64,000 nucleotides of DNA from Aphanomyces cochlioides (lineage: Eukaryota; Oomycota; Saprolegniomycetes; Saprolegniales; Verrucalvaceae). Positions within the stretch are counted from its first letter, which is position 1. Each line of letters opens with the position of its first letter. The stretch spans positions 1,178,001 to 1,242,000 of the forward strand of contig JAHQRK010000005.1 of the NCBI GenBank assembly GCA_019828595.1, written 5' to 3'. Positions 20,853 through 31,444 of this stretch are shown here, one piece after another. The notes under the pieces were generated by a model, which made no database searches, was not told the origin of the DNA, and saw only the letters and a list, made by a program, of their open reading frames with translations. The position numbers and the translations under genes were made by a program.

Positions 20853-21550
20853 TTGTGGAAATTCGTCAAAAAGAAAGGCGAAAATACACTGAAAATACAG
20901 TCGAATTTATCTATTTTTGATCGACTGCGGTTATAAAATCGAAGCAGGATTTCCACCGATGGCACTCAAGAAGCGTCAAGGCTGCAGTATCGTTAGCAAA
21001 CAAGTCCATTCGACGTGACGTTGTGAAGTTTATGCCATGGAGGAACCCATGTTTCTCAAAAGTGTCGGAAGGAACGAATCTTGAAGCTACCAAATGCTGG
21101 AATTTTAGGAATATTAACTTTTACAGGTTATTTTGACTATCAAGTGTATCGTGGCTTGAGTAAGTCATCGAGATGGTCAAGCGAATCATGATCTTTTCTG
21201 TTGGTGACAGTGCTGAGAGCATGTCTGGAGACATCTTGATCAATACATTCGTAGACCAGCGGATGGAGCTCTTTCCTGGCGATTGATTGCGCCAGTGCAT
21301 GAACCAGGCCCAACTCATATTCGTAAATTCCACCGGGAGTTTCAGCTCACTGCTTAGTTCAAGAGGAGCTTGTCAAATATTACATCGTCAGCTCGATATA
21401 ATGTACCAATGTCGACACGGCACATACTTAATTGTAGTGGAGATTCAATTCGATGTTAGCTCCTTGAGGCAAGAAATCAAGGTTGGACAAGTGCGTCGCT
21501 TATACTTTTTCCTGACTCCCCATATTTTCGTCGTGACCTAAACGTCTCTC
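20853..21550. other. Intergenic stretch with possible coding remnant on the minus strand
   Basis: Minus-strand frames at 21121-21350 (LELSSELKLPVEFTNMSWAW and on) and 20911-21093 (KHGFLHGINFTTSRRMDLFA) look mildly coding, with a stop and frame changes between them. I cannot assign a family; possibly a decayed gene just outside the transposon at 21551. Confidence 0.25.
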
Positions 21551-23351
21551 GGCACTACCGGAGTAGAGCCACCTAACACTAAATAGTGTTATTCTATGAA
21601 GAAAAAACTGCAATTAGTGTAAAATAGTATGCATTTATTGTTCATTGTTACGAATGCCTAAAATAAGACCCTTGAAATACAATGATATTTGTAAATATAC
21701 ATTTTCATAGGATATCGAATTTCACAAAATATCAAATCTCATGATGATCTTACCTGTTCTGTATATAATGACGGCAACTGTGATAGGAATCCTATCACAC
21801 CATATAACGCAATATGATTGGAAGTTAATCTGATGAATAGACTTGGTAGACGAAAACAGACCATGAACCTCGTGGAGCATTGACAGATAAGTTTAACAAG
21901 AAAGACAGAAAAGGAAACCTTTGATTACACTCAACACGTAGAGGTACAATGTACTCGGTATGCGTTGCTCGTCGTTCCCCAACCCGGGCTATTCAAATGA
22001 CAAATCGACACTTTGAACACCTGCACTGCAGTCTAATTACATTTTACACACACGAATTGTGATAGTTCTCGCATCTCTCCACTACCTCATGAGCAGTAGG
22101 CAGTAGAGCAATAATCAATTGAATTATCTCAATATGCAACATGAATCCACAAGGTTCATGAATCATTAAAAGTTTGACGTTGCAACGTCAAAACTTGATA
22201 GGATAATGAGTTGTGAGGCGAAGGTGTGGAGATCAAATCCGTCATCATTACTTTTGACTTTTGCTTGTGCTTTAATTCATGAATCGTATGAAAATCATGA
22301 AATCTACAGTGTTTTGTGTTTTATGCTTTAGCCATTTGAATATGCTTCCAGTATAATTAAGCGAGTGGGCGCATAACACGCCAACAGTCGTGATGTTGTG
22401 TTGCAGCTAGTATAGCTTATATCTGTGCTAGACGTTCAACAAAGATTCGGCTTCTTTATTTGTCGGCTAGACTTTAAGCATGCGAGTGCATGGTGCTTGA
22501 TATCTGCCAATATTCATTTGTTGAGCAACTGTGATAGAATCTCTAACACAGTTGCTCAGAATTTTGCGCATTTCGGATTTGTATACTGAAATCAAGTCAA
22601 AACCATTTATTGAAAACGGATTTCAGGCAACTGTGATAGATTTCCTATCACACTCCAATACAAAATGATAATGTTTCTATCATAGTTGCAGCAGATGTTG
22701 TTTTTGACATTTCGTCCGTGCAAACTTGCCGACAGCGCTGAAACCATTCGCTTGCAGTCTTATCGGAGACTTCTTGCTCTTCCATCACCGTTGTGATTGA
22801 CTTTCGGGATGCCCAATCGAACATGATTCGAACCCGTTTTCGCATAGGTAGCTTGGATTTCGAGAATAATGTCCCCGCCTTGACGCTAAGCTCAACGAAA
22901 CCGTGGTTCGATGAGCGGCAGCGCCAGCGGGACTTGTCAGGAGACAAGTTCATGCTTTTTGCGCATTTGGGACAAAGCATTGTTGAGTTTAACAGGCCAA
23001 CTTTCATGGCCCACTCAATGCATTGCCTCTCATCGCATGTTGCTTTCATCACCACCTCGTAGGAGTAGTCGGTGAGATCGCTGACGTCGTACATGACTTT
23101 GTAGGACCAATTCAAAGTGGAAATGACTAAAAAGTGTGGGGATCTGCGTTTTTGATTAGGCTTATCTATATGTTGTTTTCTTCAAGTTCTTTGTTTGGCG
23201 CCTAAATGTGGGGTGTTGCTTCTGTTTTGCCCAAGTCCACTCGTTTTCGCGCGAACTCAATACATGAAGCGCTTTTAAAATAGTCACTCTATTTAGTGTT
23301 TGGTTTGGACACACTATTTAGTGTTAGGTGGGGCTCTACTCCGGGAGTGCC
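21551..23351. mobile_element. Decayed IS1016/Merlin-like DNA transposon with ~40-bp terminal inverted repeats
   Basis: The left end starts GGCACTACCGGAGTAGAGCC and continues ACCTAACACTAAATAGTGT; the right end is its inverse (ending in GGCTCTACTCCGGGAGTGCC) with one mismatch in the first 20 bases and a 2-bp insertion. No target duplication is visible. Inside is an ISXO2/IS1016-type transposase N-terminus (22648-23094, minus) with the catalytic part missing. The rest is non-coding and holds repeated palindromes: GTGATAGGA-A-TCCTATCAC at 21780-21798, GAGCAACTGTG...CACAGTTGCTC at 22523-22557, and another CAACTGTGATAG...CTATCACA near 22628-22654. Likely immobile. Confidence 0.8.
22648..23094 (-). 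pseudogene. Truncated ISXO2/IS1016-type transposase (N-terminal part)
   Basis: From the ATG at 23094 the frame shows a zinc-ribbon (MLCPKCAKSMNL, then WRCRSSNHGF), the family hallmark VELSVKAGTLFSKSKLPMRK, and a helix-turn-helix (SITTVMEEQEVSDKTASEW). This order matches the N-terminus of IS1016/Merlin and ISXO2 transposases. It ends about 148 residues in, before any DDE catalytic residues, and no further matching frame is visible in the element. So it is a DNA-binding fragment only. Confidence 0.75.
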
Positions 23352-23873
23352 TTAATTTCAAACAATTATTAATACTTGTGAAATTTAATCCATGCATTAA
23401 ATATTAATTTCAACAGGCTAACAATTTTAACAGTATTGATTGTATCGAGAAGGGATGGTCACATCAATTCCACGGTGGATTCACCATAAAGTCGATGGCA
23501 ACGACGCCGCCGATGCCATGAAAGCGGCTGGATTATGCTGAAGCTCCTATAGTACTAGCTTCAAGCTCGATGAATCCAAATATCACTCTACAACGAAGCG
23601 AGACTCGAGTTGAGCGGAACGGAAGGAAGTTCATATTGGTCCAACTGCAAGGTTTGCATCACGGACTGCAAGATTCTTGTGGCTCAGCCCGTGAACCCAT
23701 CGTGGAGCGAAAATTTCCAGGCCCATCATCCCAGTGCCAATGGGAGAAGACCCGAAACATACGTGGCACATCCGCTCTCTGTCTCACGAAGAAAGCAATG
23801 GACTTCAAGAAGCGTCGGGGGCTGCCATATGACTCGACTGCCACGTCGTCGTTAGCATTGTCCAATTCGAATC
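23352..23873. other. Intergenic stretch with a possible small plus-strand gene
   Basis: An ATG at 23456 opens a 28-codon frame (MVTSIPRWIHHKVDGNDAAD), and a second plus-strand frame (23610-23855) contains SSYWSNCKVCITDCKILVAQ and a basic Arg-rich end. They could be exons of one gene but I cannot find a clean splice, and no family is recognised. Confidence 0.25.
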
Positions 23874-24716
23874 ATGGTGGCCACCGTGCCTTTGCCCACG
23901 CCTGTGTTTGAATCCGTGCAAACGCCAGATGTCACGTGGTGCGAGCTCACGCCGATCGAGGAGAAGGCTCTCGGTGTGGAACCTGAAGCGCCACTGCCCA
24001 TGCCATATGAAGGGTTGCCGCGATGGCCTGGTTTCTCGTCGGCGACGTCGCTCCTCCGCAGCCTTGATCTCTTTGGCTCATCGATCTTTGCCGCCACGGG
24101 CTCCTTGGCCGCTGCAACGACTGGCTGTGACCTCCTGGGCTGCATTATTGTTGGCACGATGACGGCCATTGGTGGCGGCACGTGGCGCGACGTCATTGTG
24201 CTCCACAAGCAACCGTTTTGGGTGCAAGAGTGGGAATACCTCGTTCTCACGGGCACGATTGCCGCCATTATGTTTCTTACTTGGGGGCTCATTCCCCCTG
24301 GCCAACACCTCTTTGGCGTCTCGCTGAAATCATCCACGGGCGATGCTGATGTCCTCCTCGACTGGGGGGATGCCGTGGGGGTTGGCGTCTGCGCTGTCAT
24401 TGGTGCCATGAACGGTCTCCGAGCTTGCTGTCCTCTCTTTGTGAGTGCCTTGTGTGGTATGATCACCGCAACCTTTGGTGGTGTCACGCGCGACGTCGTC
24501 TTGAACCGCCCCGTGCGCATTTTGCACTCCCACGCTGAAATCTACGGTGTCGTGGCGCTCGCTGGCGCGACAGTCTACTTGAGTCTCCACCGATTTGCCC
24601 CCAAACACCAAGCTATCCGCATCCTCGTGTGCATCGCCTTCGTCGTTACCATGCGGCAACAGGCGTGGACTCATGGCTGGCGCATGCCCGTATGGAAACC
24701 TCATGAATCCTTGTAA
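23874..24716 (+). CDS. UPF0126 (YicG/TRIC-like) multi-pass membrane protein
   Basis: Single exon, 280 residues. After a Pro-rich start it shows the two tandem UPF0126 units: RSLDLFGSSIFAATGSLAAA...GTMTAIGGGTWRDVIV and LLDWGDAVGVGVCAVIGAMN...GMITATFGGVTRDVVLNRP. The GGGxxRD / GGxxRD pair is diagnostic. Bacterial relatives have about seven helices and are implicated in small-molecule (e.g. glycine) or ion passage; substrate here is unknown. A second family member lies at 39918-40805 and aligns over its whole length, differing mainly in its N-terminus. The aligned units include WVQEWEYLVL next to the first GGGTWRD motif. Confidence 0.88.
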   Translation: MVATVPLPTPVFESVQTPDVTWCELTPIEEKALGVEPEAPLPMPYEGLPRWPGFSSATSLLRSLDLFGSSIFAATGSLAAATTGCDLLGCIIVGTMTAIGGGTWRDVIVLHKQPFWVQEWEYLVLTGTIAAIMFLTWGLIPPGQHLFGVSLKSSTGDADVLLDWGDAVGVGVCAVIGAMNGLRACCPLFVSALCGMITATFGGVTRDVVLNRPVRILHSHAEIYGVVALAGATVYLSLHRFAPKHQAIRILVCIAFVVTMRQQAWTHGWRMPVWKPHESL

Positions 24717-25157
24717 GATAACGCGTCGTCGCAGTGCGTTTGTCGATATTATTTAATCTCTTTCCTTCCGTCCCCCTTATCCCCCCAGCTTTTAATCTAC
24801 ATCTGTACTTCCCCCTTTCACCTTTAATCCACGATAATGCTCCTAAAGATATCCAAGGGCTTCAGTTAACCCTGGGGACTGGTTGCCGATCGTTCGGGGC
24901 ATTCGTTCCATGTCGTACTTGGGCATTCCGACCAGTCAGACGGTTCATATTTGGGAAGCTCAATGTGTTGCTTGGGAGACAAGAGCAAGAGTTCTCAAGG
25001 TGAAAAGTAAGGCGGCAGGCAAGGAGTAGCAGCAGTGGACAGCGAGGAAGAGCAGAAAAAAGACGATTGCGCAAGACACGTTGCAGCGGTTTCATGGAAT
25101 TTTGTAACTGCCGCTGAAGCCTTTTTATAGCAGTTCCAAAAGTCCATCTTGATCGAA
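24717..25157. other. Intergenic stretch, no gene seen
   Basis: Pyrimidine-rich at 24765-24820, as expected downstream of the UPF0126 gene; the rest is promoter-side sequence of the next gene. No coding signal. Confidence 0.35.
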
Positions 25158-26993
25158 ATGCAGATTGCGCCGACAGAGCCACCGCCGTCAAAGGTGGTCA
25201 AGTCTGGCATCGATTCGATCTTGTCGACAAAGTGGATCTGGCTGAGTATTCTTTGCTTTGCCATGTTCAAACACGCGATCATTACGGTCTACTTAACGAC
25301 GCAGGGCATCCTCAATGCAACGCAAGACGATGCGGAGAAACGAGCGGGGTATATCTACGAAGCCAAAACTGTCGCCCTTGTCTTCTTCTTGCTTAGCGTT
25401 CTGCACGTCTGCTCGATCTTTCACGTATGCTGGAGGCTCCGATGCAAGTCCAAGCCGTTCAAACGACCATCCAAACCAGTTCAGCAAGTCAAAGTCCATC
25501 CCGAAGCATCCACTGGCGGTCAGGCCAACGCGTTCAGATGGACAACGTCGTATTCCAACTTGATTGTTCTATTCAACTTGGTGGAAATCATGTGCCAGAG
25601 CTACGAGGCGATCGAGTTCGCGGCCAAAGTCCCCGACCGGACGATTGTTGGGCTCTACATCTTCCTCGTCGTGCTCCACGCCGTCTTGACGCCGTTGCTC
25701 TTTGTCTTTCGCCACTCGGTGGCCAAAGTCCTCTTGACCAACGTCCTCCTGAGCTGGATTAGCTTGGCGCTGTCCTGTTTGATCCACTTCTTCGCCTTGA
25801 TCGTGCCGTTGCTTTACTACAAGTTTGTCGACTCGAATGTCGCCAAAGATCCACAGTGGCTTGTCAAGTTTGTCCTGTACGTCCAGTATAACACGGTCAC
25901 GTCGCCGATAGACTTTGGAGCCAAGAGCGTGATGCAACTAGGCGCGCTTGTCACGCTCTGGCGTCTCCAAGGGCTGGCCATCAAATACTTCTCGAATCCG
26001 CCGGACGGACGAGAGATTGCATCCAACTCGGCGATGGCAGGCACAGCGTCGTCCAAGCGAATCAACCGCGGCTTGTCCATCTACTTGTCATGCAGCGTTC
26101 TCTGGGGCGTTGTCCTCTTTGGCTCGTTGATTCAAGCGCTGTGGATCCGTCAGCCGTGTCCTCCAACTTGTCAAGCGTCTCTCCTAAACCTATGGGACTC
26201 CAACTGTCAATGCATGTTTGTCGATGTCAACTGCGTCAAAATGGGCTCTCAGGACGTCGACAGCGCGCTCCAGAGCAGCCAACTCGGCGCGAAATTGTAC
26301 GGGATTCAAGTCAGTCAGTGCGATCTCTACGATGGAATTCCCAACGCGACGCTGCACCAGTTCCCAGGACTGAGCTACGTGGCGATTCACTTCACCAAGA
26401 CAAAAGCATGGGATGGTCAGTTGCCTCATTCGATGGTATTCTTCACGGCGAGCTACAACATGTTTTCCAGCGTTCCAGCCATCCTCGACCGTGAATTGCC
26501 GCCGTCGCTCGTCACGTTTCGCTTTATGAACCAGCCGATTGCATCGCCGCTGGTCATTCCCAAGACCTGGAACGTCGCGAGCAAGATGGACTTGACCAAC
26601 GTGAGCTTTTCAGCATCCACCAACTTTTCAACTTTCTCCCTCGTGGCGCTGGGCTTAGCCTTCAACAACTTGACGCAACTCCCAACGTCGATAGCATCCA
26701 TGGCCTCCCTCACTGGTCTCGATCTCTCGGGCAATGTCATCCCGAGTGTGCCTTGGAATTTGCTAGACAAGGGCATTCCAGTTCTCCTTTGTGGGAATCC
26801 CCTACGAGATGCCAACCGCCCTGACCTTCTCCAAACCTACCAAACGTCCCTCGCCAAGTATTGCGAGCCGCTCTGTGCGCCGCACTGCTTTCCCTACATG
26901 GTTGGCAATTACAACTGCGATCTCGCCTGTTTCAACGCGGCTTGTCGATACGACGGCGGGGATTGCCACGCCTTTGAGCTCAATCTCGTCTAG
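25158..26993 (+). CDS. Multi-pass membrane protein with LRR-like and LNR (Notch) ectodomain, intact copy 1
   Basis: Single exon, 611 residues from ATG 25158 (MQIAPTEPPPSK; the other paralogues also start MQ-I/V). Residues ~25-330 hold about six to seven hydrophobic segments (IWLSILCFAMFKHAIITVYL, IVGLYIFLVVLHAVLTPLLF, LLSWISLALSCLIHFFALIV, then CSVLWGVVLFGSLIQALWIR). The rest is Cys-rich: RQPCPPTCQASLLNLWDSNC, then LRR-like repeats with ALGLAFNNLTQLP and LTGLDLSGNVIPSVPW, and finally a Lin12/Notch repeat (CFPYMVGNYNCDLACFNAAC then YDGGDC). The domain order suggests a surface receptor or sensor with an extracellular LRR-LNR part, but no signalling domain is present. It is the only unbroken member of four. 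Confidence 0.85.
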   Translation: MQIAPTEPPPSKVVKSGIDSILSTKWIWLSILCFAMFKHAIITVYLTTQGILNATQDDAEKRAGYIYEAKTVALVFFLLSVLHVCSIFHVCWRLRCKSKPFKRPSKPVQQVKVHPEASTGGQANAFRWTTSYSNLIVLFNLVEIMCQSYEAIEFAAKVPDRTIVGLYIFLVVLHAVLTPLLFVFRHSVAKVLLTNVLLSWISLALSCLIHFFALIVPLLYYKFVDSNVAKDPQWLVKFVLYVQYNTVTSPIDFGAKSVMQLGALVTLWRLQGLAIKYFSNPPDGREIASNSAMAGTASSKRINRGLSIYLSCSVLWGVVLFGSLIQALWIRQPCPPTCQASLLNLWDSNCQCMFVDVNCVKMGSQDVDSALQSSQLGAKLYGIQVSQCDLYDGIPNATLHQFPGLSYVAIHFTKTKAWDGQLPHSMVFFTASYNMFSSVPAILDRELPPSLVTFRFMNQPIASPLVIPKTWNVASKMDLTNVSFSASTNFSTFSLVALGLAFNNLTQLPTSIASMASLTGLDLSGNVIPSVPWNLLDKGIPVLLCGNPLRDANRPDLLQTYQTSLAKYCEPLCAPHCFPYMVGNYNCDLACFNAACRYDGGDCHAFELNLV

Positions 26994-27439
26994 TTGATCA
27001 AGACGCGATACTTAGCTGGCCTCGTCGCGGTGACAACGCGCCGGCGTTATGGCCTACGCGCCACCTCTCAATCTGCGTAGTAGGAGTTAGTTTGCCATTG
27101 CAATTTTGCAAGGAACCAATGAATAAAACCTAAAAACCTATAAAGCACCTGTTCTTGACAGGAAGCATTGAATAAAAACTAAAAGCCTAACAAAAAACCT
27201 ATAAAGCTTTGACCGTATGATGTACTACGTAGTGCACCACAGTGCTTTCCATGTATTTCGCGTGTGACATGGCATGTTTATTGCCCATGGGCACGTCGTC
27301 TAGCTGGCATGCTCTCGATCTCTCTACACTGGCAGCACTAGACCGATTTTGGGCTCTTGTGATCGCCATGCAGTCTCAAACCTTGAAACCGACTGCGGCA
27401 GTTACATGTAACTGCCATCTTGCTTTACTTCACAGCTCC
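26994..27439. repeat. Intergenic stretch with a diverged tandem duplication
   Basis: Two adjacent units at 27118-27150 and 27167-27205 both read TGAATAAAAMCTAAAARCCT and end CCTATAAAGC. It lies between paralogues 1 and 2. No gene seen. Confidence 0.4.
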
Positions 27440-29280
27440 ATGCAGATAGCTGCGCGACCACCGTCGTCGTCCGTCGCGTTGAGAACCGACGTGTTCTTGT
27501 CGAGGAAATGGCCATGGCTCGTCATTCTATTCTTTGCAATTGCCAAGCACACGATCATAGCCGTCTACATGTCCGTCCGGGGAATTCTCAACATCACGCA
27601 AGACGGGGCCGAGAAACGAGCTGGATATATCTACAATCCCAACAACGTCGCGATCGTTTTCTTCTTCTTCAGTAGTCTCCACGTCGGCTCGATGCTTCAC
27701 ACTGGCTGGAAAGTGCATGCCAAGTCAACGCATCGGCGTCAACTCAAGGCGAAGCGGCCCCGTCAAGTCCATCCCAGTAGGCCGACGACGAGCCCGGCCG
27801 GGAGACCAAACTCGTTTCTCATCTCGACGTCGTCCAGCCAAACATGGACAATTCTCTTCCACTTGGTGGAAATCGCAGGCCAAAGCTACGAAGCGGTCGA
27901 CTTTGCAGCCAAAGTCCCCGATCGGACTGTGGTCGGCTTCTATCTTTTCATGGTCGTGCTCCACGCACTTCTTGACGCCGCTCTTGTACATCTTTCGCCA
28001 CTCGGTGGCCAAATTCGTTCTCACAAATATCCTCCTGAGCTGGATTAGCTTGTCCTTGTCCTGTTTGATCCACTTGTTTGCGCTCCTCGTGCCGCTCCTG
28101 CACTACAAATTTGTCAACTCGAATCTCTCGAGAGACCCGATGTGGTTGACCAAGTTTAACTTGTACGTTCAGCACAACACAGTGTCGTCGTCGGTGGATT
28201 TCGCAGTCAAGATCGTCGTTCAACTCGGCTCGCTTGTGACGGTCTGGCGTCTTGAAGAGTTTGCGTCCACGTTTGTCGCCATGCCGCTCGATCACCAACG
28301 CACAGCTTCCTTGGCTGCACTCAAGCCGGCAACACCGTCGAAATTCGTCCATTTTAGCTTGACGACGTACTTGAAATGCAGTGTTTTCTGGGGCGCTGTC
28401 CTCTTTCGCTCGTTGATTCAAGCGTTGTAGATCCGTCAGCCGTGTCCTCCAACTTGTCAAGCATCGCTCATGAATCTATGGGACTCGACGTGTCAATGCA
28501 TGCTTGTCCATGTCAACTGCGTCAAAACAAACTCCCAGGACGTCGTCAGTGCGCTTCAGAGCAACCAGCTTGGCTCGAATCTCTTTGGGATTCTCATCAG
28601 TCAGTGCGATTTGGTCGATGGGATCCCCACCGACACGTTGGCTCAATTTCCAGCGCTCAAGTACGTACATCAGCATTCAATTCACCAAGACAAGCTCATG
28701 GAACGGCCGACTTCCCAACACGACAATGTTCTTCACAGCGGCGTACAATGCATTCCCCGCGATTCCAGACATTCTTCAGCATGATATCCCGCCGTCGCTC
28801 GTCATCCTTCGCTTCGCCCACCAGCCGATGTCAACGCAGCTTGAAATTCCACCAGTGTGGAAGGTTGCAGGAAGATTGGACGGCTCCAACGTGAGCTTGT
28901 CGATCAACTTGACTGGCTTTGGAGTCGTGACGTTGGTCGTCTCTAGCAACAACTTGACTCGATTGCCGCCGTCCATTCCACTGACAACCTCGATACGGAG
29001 CCTGGATCTGTCCAACAATGCGATCCACGACGTTCCTTGGGCAATGATCGGCTCGGGTACGTCGGTTCTTCACTGCGGCAACGCCCTCCACGATGTTGAC
29101 CACCGAGACCTTCTCCAAGTGTACCCAACGTCGCTGGTAAAGTATTGCGCTCCTACTTGTGCGCCGCAGTGCTTTCCCTACATGGTTGGCAACTGCAACT
29201 GCGACTTGGCATGCTACAACGCCGCTTGTGGGTATGACGGCGGCGACTGCCAAGCTTTTGAGCTTGATCCAAGCTCGTGA
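27440..29280 (+). pseudogene. LRR-LNR membrane protein, copy 2, disrupted
   Basis: Aligns with copy 1 from the start (MQIAARPPSSSV) to the LNR end (YDGGDCQAFELD). Three lesions: a 1-bp insertion near 27968 (in the CTCCACGC...TTGACGCC region), a nonsense change TGG to TAG at 28428-28430 in the conserved ALWIRQPCPP motif, and a 4-bp insertion near 28665 in the KYVSIQFT region. Between lesions the protein is well conserved, so decay is recent. No intron placement repairs the nonsense codon. Confidence 0.82.
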
Positions 29281-29360
29281 GAGCTCACCAAGTGCATTGC
29301 AAAGTCCAAGCAAACCACAGCGGAATATGAAGAGTCTCTATTGCCACGGGATAGTTGTCT

Positions 29361-30473
29361 TTACTCGATGCCATCTAGGAGATGATAGACGTGCTCATAG
29401 ACGGCGAAAATCAACGCGCCAGTCGGCAGAACTTTGATCAAATTGGGCGTCAAGCCTTTGTAAAAGCCACGAATGCCTTCTTGCCTACAGATGTGCCTTA
29501 GGAAACCCTCGGGACGCATGCAAGAGTACTGGAAAATGCGCTTGGTACAGTCCCAAGTCCCATGGTACTTGTCAGCCAAAGGTCCACCTAGCTCGGAGGT
29601 TGTCTAGCTTGCACGTTCAGGACGTTACCTTGCTGCAGCCGTGTCTTGATGACTTGATATGGATACGTCGCTGTGGATGCAAACGCTTGAGCCAGTGCCC
29701 CGACCGTCAGTGTGTGTGGAAACATCTAATGGACACGATTAGCCAACGTCTCGCGGCTGCAATTGTACCAGTGGCTTGCCGACCAGCTCGTTGTATTCCG
29801 TCTTGAGTGCCTCGTACGCGACAAACTAGTACAAGCAGACGTCGATGGCTGGAAAGAGCTTGGAATTGTACCTTGAAAGCGCCGTGGGTCGTGAGGAAGA
29901 GCGCTGGAATCATGCCTTTGTACAAGGCCAAGATGCCTTCTTCGGCTGCAATGCGTTTCAATGCATTCGACACACTTGTGTAGGGAACTTGCGTTGCGTG
30001 TGTGGCTTGGACTTGCATGCGAATCTTGACAAGCCAGATTGGATTTGTCAATGGCACGCACATGGCACCTTCGAAAAAGTTAGCGACGGGTCTGTCTAGG
30101 ACGATCGCGTACCAGCTTGAATGCCCGATGCAAAATGACCAACCCATGCTGGAAGTGTCGTCTGTTCCGCATATAAACTCTTGGCATGCTCGTAAAACAA
30201 GAAGTAGAGACCCCATGATAACGTCGTGCCGTACAAAGCCGGGCTCATGCCTTGATACAGCGCACGAACGTTCCATCGCGACGACGATCCTCCTTCTTGA
30301 CGCACAATTGACGCAAACGCTTGCACCAACGAACGATACGCTTTCGGCGACGACTCGTGGATCTGGTAGCGCGTCTTGACTAGATCTAGCGGGTACAAGA
30401 TCGCAGTGCTGATGGCTCCAGCGGCGACGCCAGCGACGAGATGCTTGGCGAGCGACTTGGGCTTCTCGGTCAT
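29361..30473 (-). CDS. SLC25A32-like mitochondrial carrier (folate/FAD type)
   Basis: Six exons (30473-30113, 30068-29872, 29825-29769, 29725-29629, 29587-29530, 29484-29361), introns 41-46 nt; 297 residues. Three mitochondrial-carrier repeats are visible: PLDLVKTRYQIHES, TNPIWLVKIRMQVQA and TYPYQVIKTRLQQG, each of the P-x-[DE]-x-x-[KR] type. The NPIW and TYPYQV variants and LSWGLYFLFYEHAKS match the branch that includes the mitochondrial folate/FAD transporter and plant/yeast FAD or NAD carriers. It ends LTPNLIKVLPTGALIFAVYE. An inner-membrane transporter; substrate cannot be fixed from the sequence. It sits between the two oppositely oriented pairs of LRR-LNR genes. Confidence 0.9.
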
Positions 30474-31444
30474 TCTCGGATGTTCATTCCAATGGTTGTT
30501 GACACCAATGCACGCTGATTGGTCCAATTTCAGTCAAAATTGCCAAAATATTGTCAAAAAATGCAGATATTATCAGTAAATTTCCCAACATTTTTATCTT
30601 TTTTTGTGAATTTTTTGACAACGGTCGAGACCATCTATAAATTTATGGGAAATCATGGAATTGGGGAAAAATGTTGAGTACACCCGTAGAATATGAAGAA
30701 GCTCATGTAGCAATGCCCGAAGACGCAGTAACTTGACGAAATCGGTGAATTCGACAAAGAGTGCTGCCGTGTCTGTTGGCGCAATCACCATATATAAACT
30801 TTTTGTAAAAATTAATTTTAAAGATTAATTTTATAATGAAATTATATTTTTTATGCAAGATTTACTTAACGTTATCAGTAAAAATTGGAATTCCAGTAAC
30901 AATAAACCTGTGAAATATTATATAAGGAGAATAGACAAAATATATTATTATTTCAAGTTTATGTAATCACGCAAGTGAAAATGACAACCATTCTAATCAT
31001 TTTTGTATCATATCTCATGAGGCATTGGTTTTCAGAGCAAACAAGTTACGAAATCAGATCCAGCGTGAAAAATACTGTAAGAATACATATATCCATGTCA
31101 GGCCAAACCATTTACAGAGGTCAAAAATGAGCTGGTTCCCTCGATGATCTCGACCGTTGTGAGCAATTTCGGGATTTTCATGAAAGTCGACTGTAGGCAG
31201 GGGGGCCAGGGGAAGGCATCAAAGTGCAGGGGAAAGCAATGTTGCACGACTCCATAGCGATATTTTAATGAAGAGATATCACGGGCTTGGATGGCTATAA
31301 GTAGGCTATACCACCATCCCTGAGGAAGCTGCCAATTCGGTGGATTCTCCAACCCAGGGGGGGGGGCATTTTTCGCTGTCATGGCAGTCTTAAGCGACAA
31401 TTTCTGAAGCCATGGACGCGTGTTGAGCGTGGGGTTTGAGAGCT
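30474..31444. other. Intergenic, AT-rich stretch
   Basis: Very AT-rich at 30530-31080. A 65-residue minus-strand frame (30594-30791) has no motif. From about 31100 the sequence is the downstream flank of copy 3. No gene or clear repeat seen. Confidence 0.35.

Noticed and set aside
21551..23351. Target-site duplication of the Merlin-like element
   Set aside because: Bases next to the two ends (CGTCTCTC and TTAATTTC) do not match at 8 or 9 bp.
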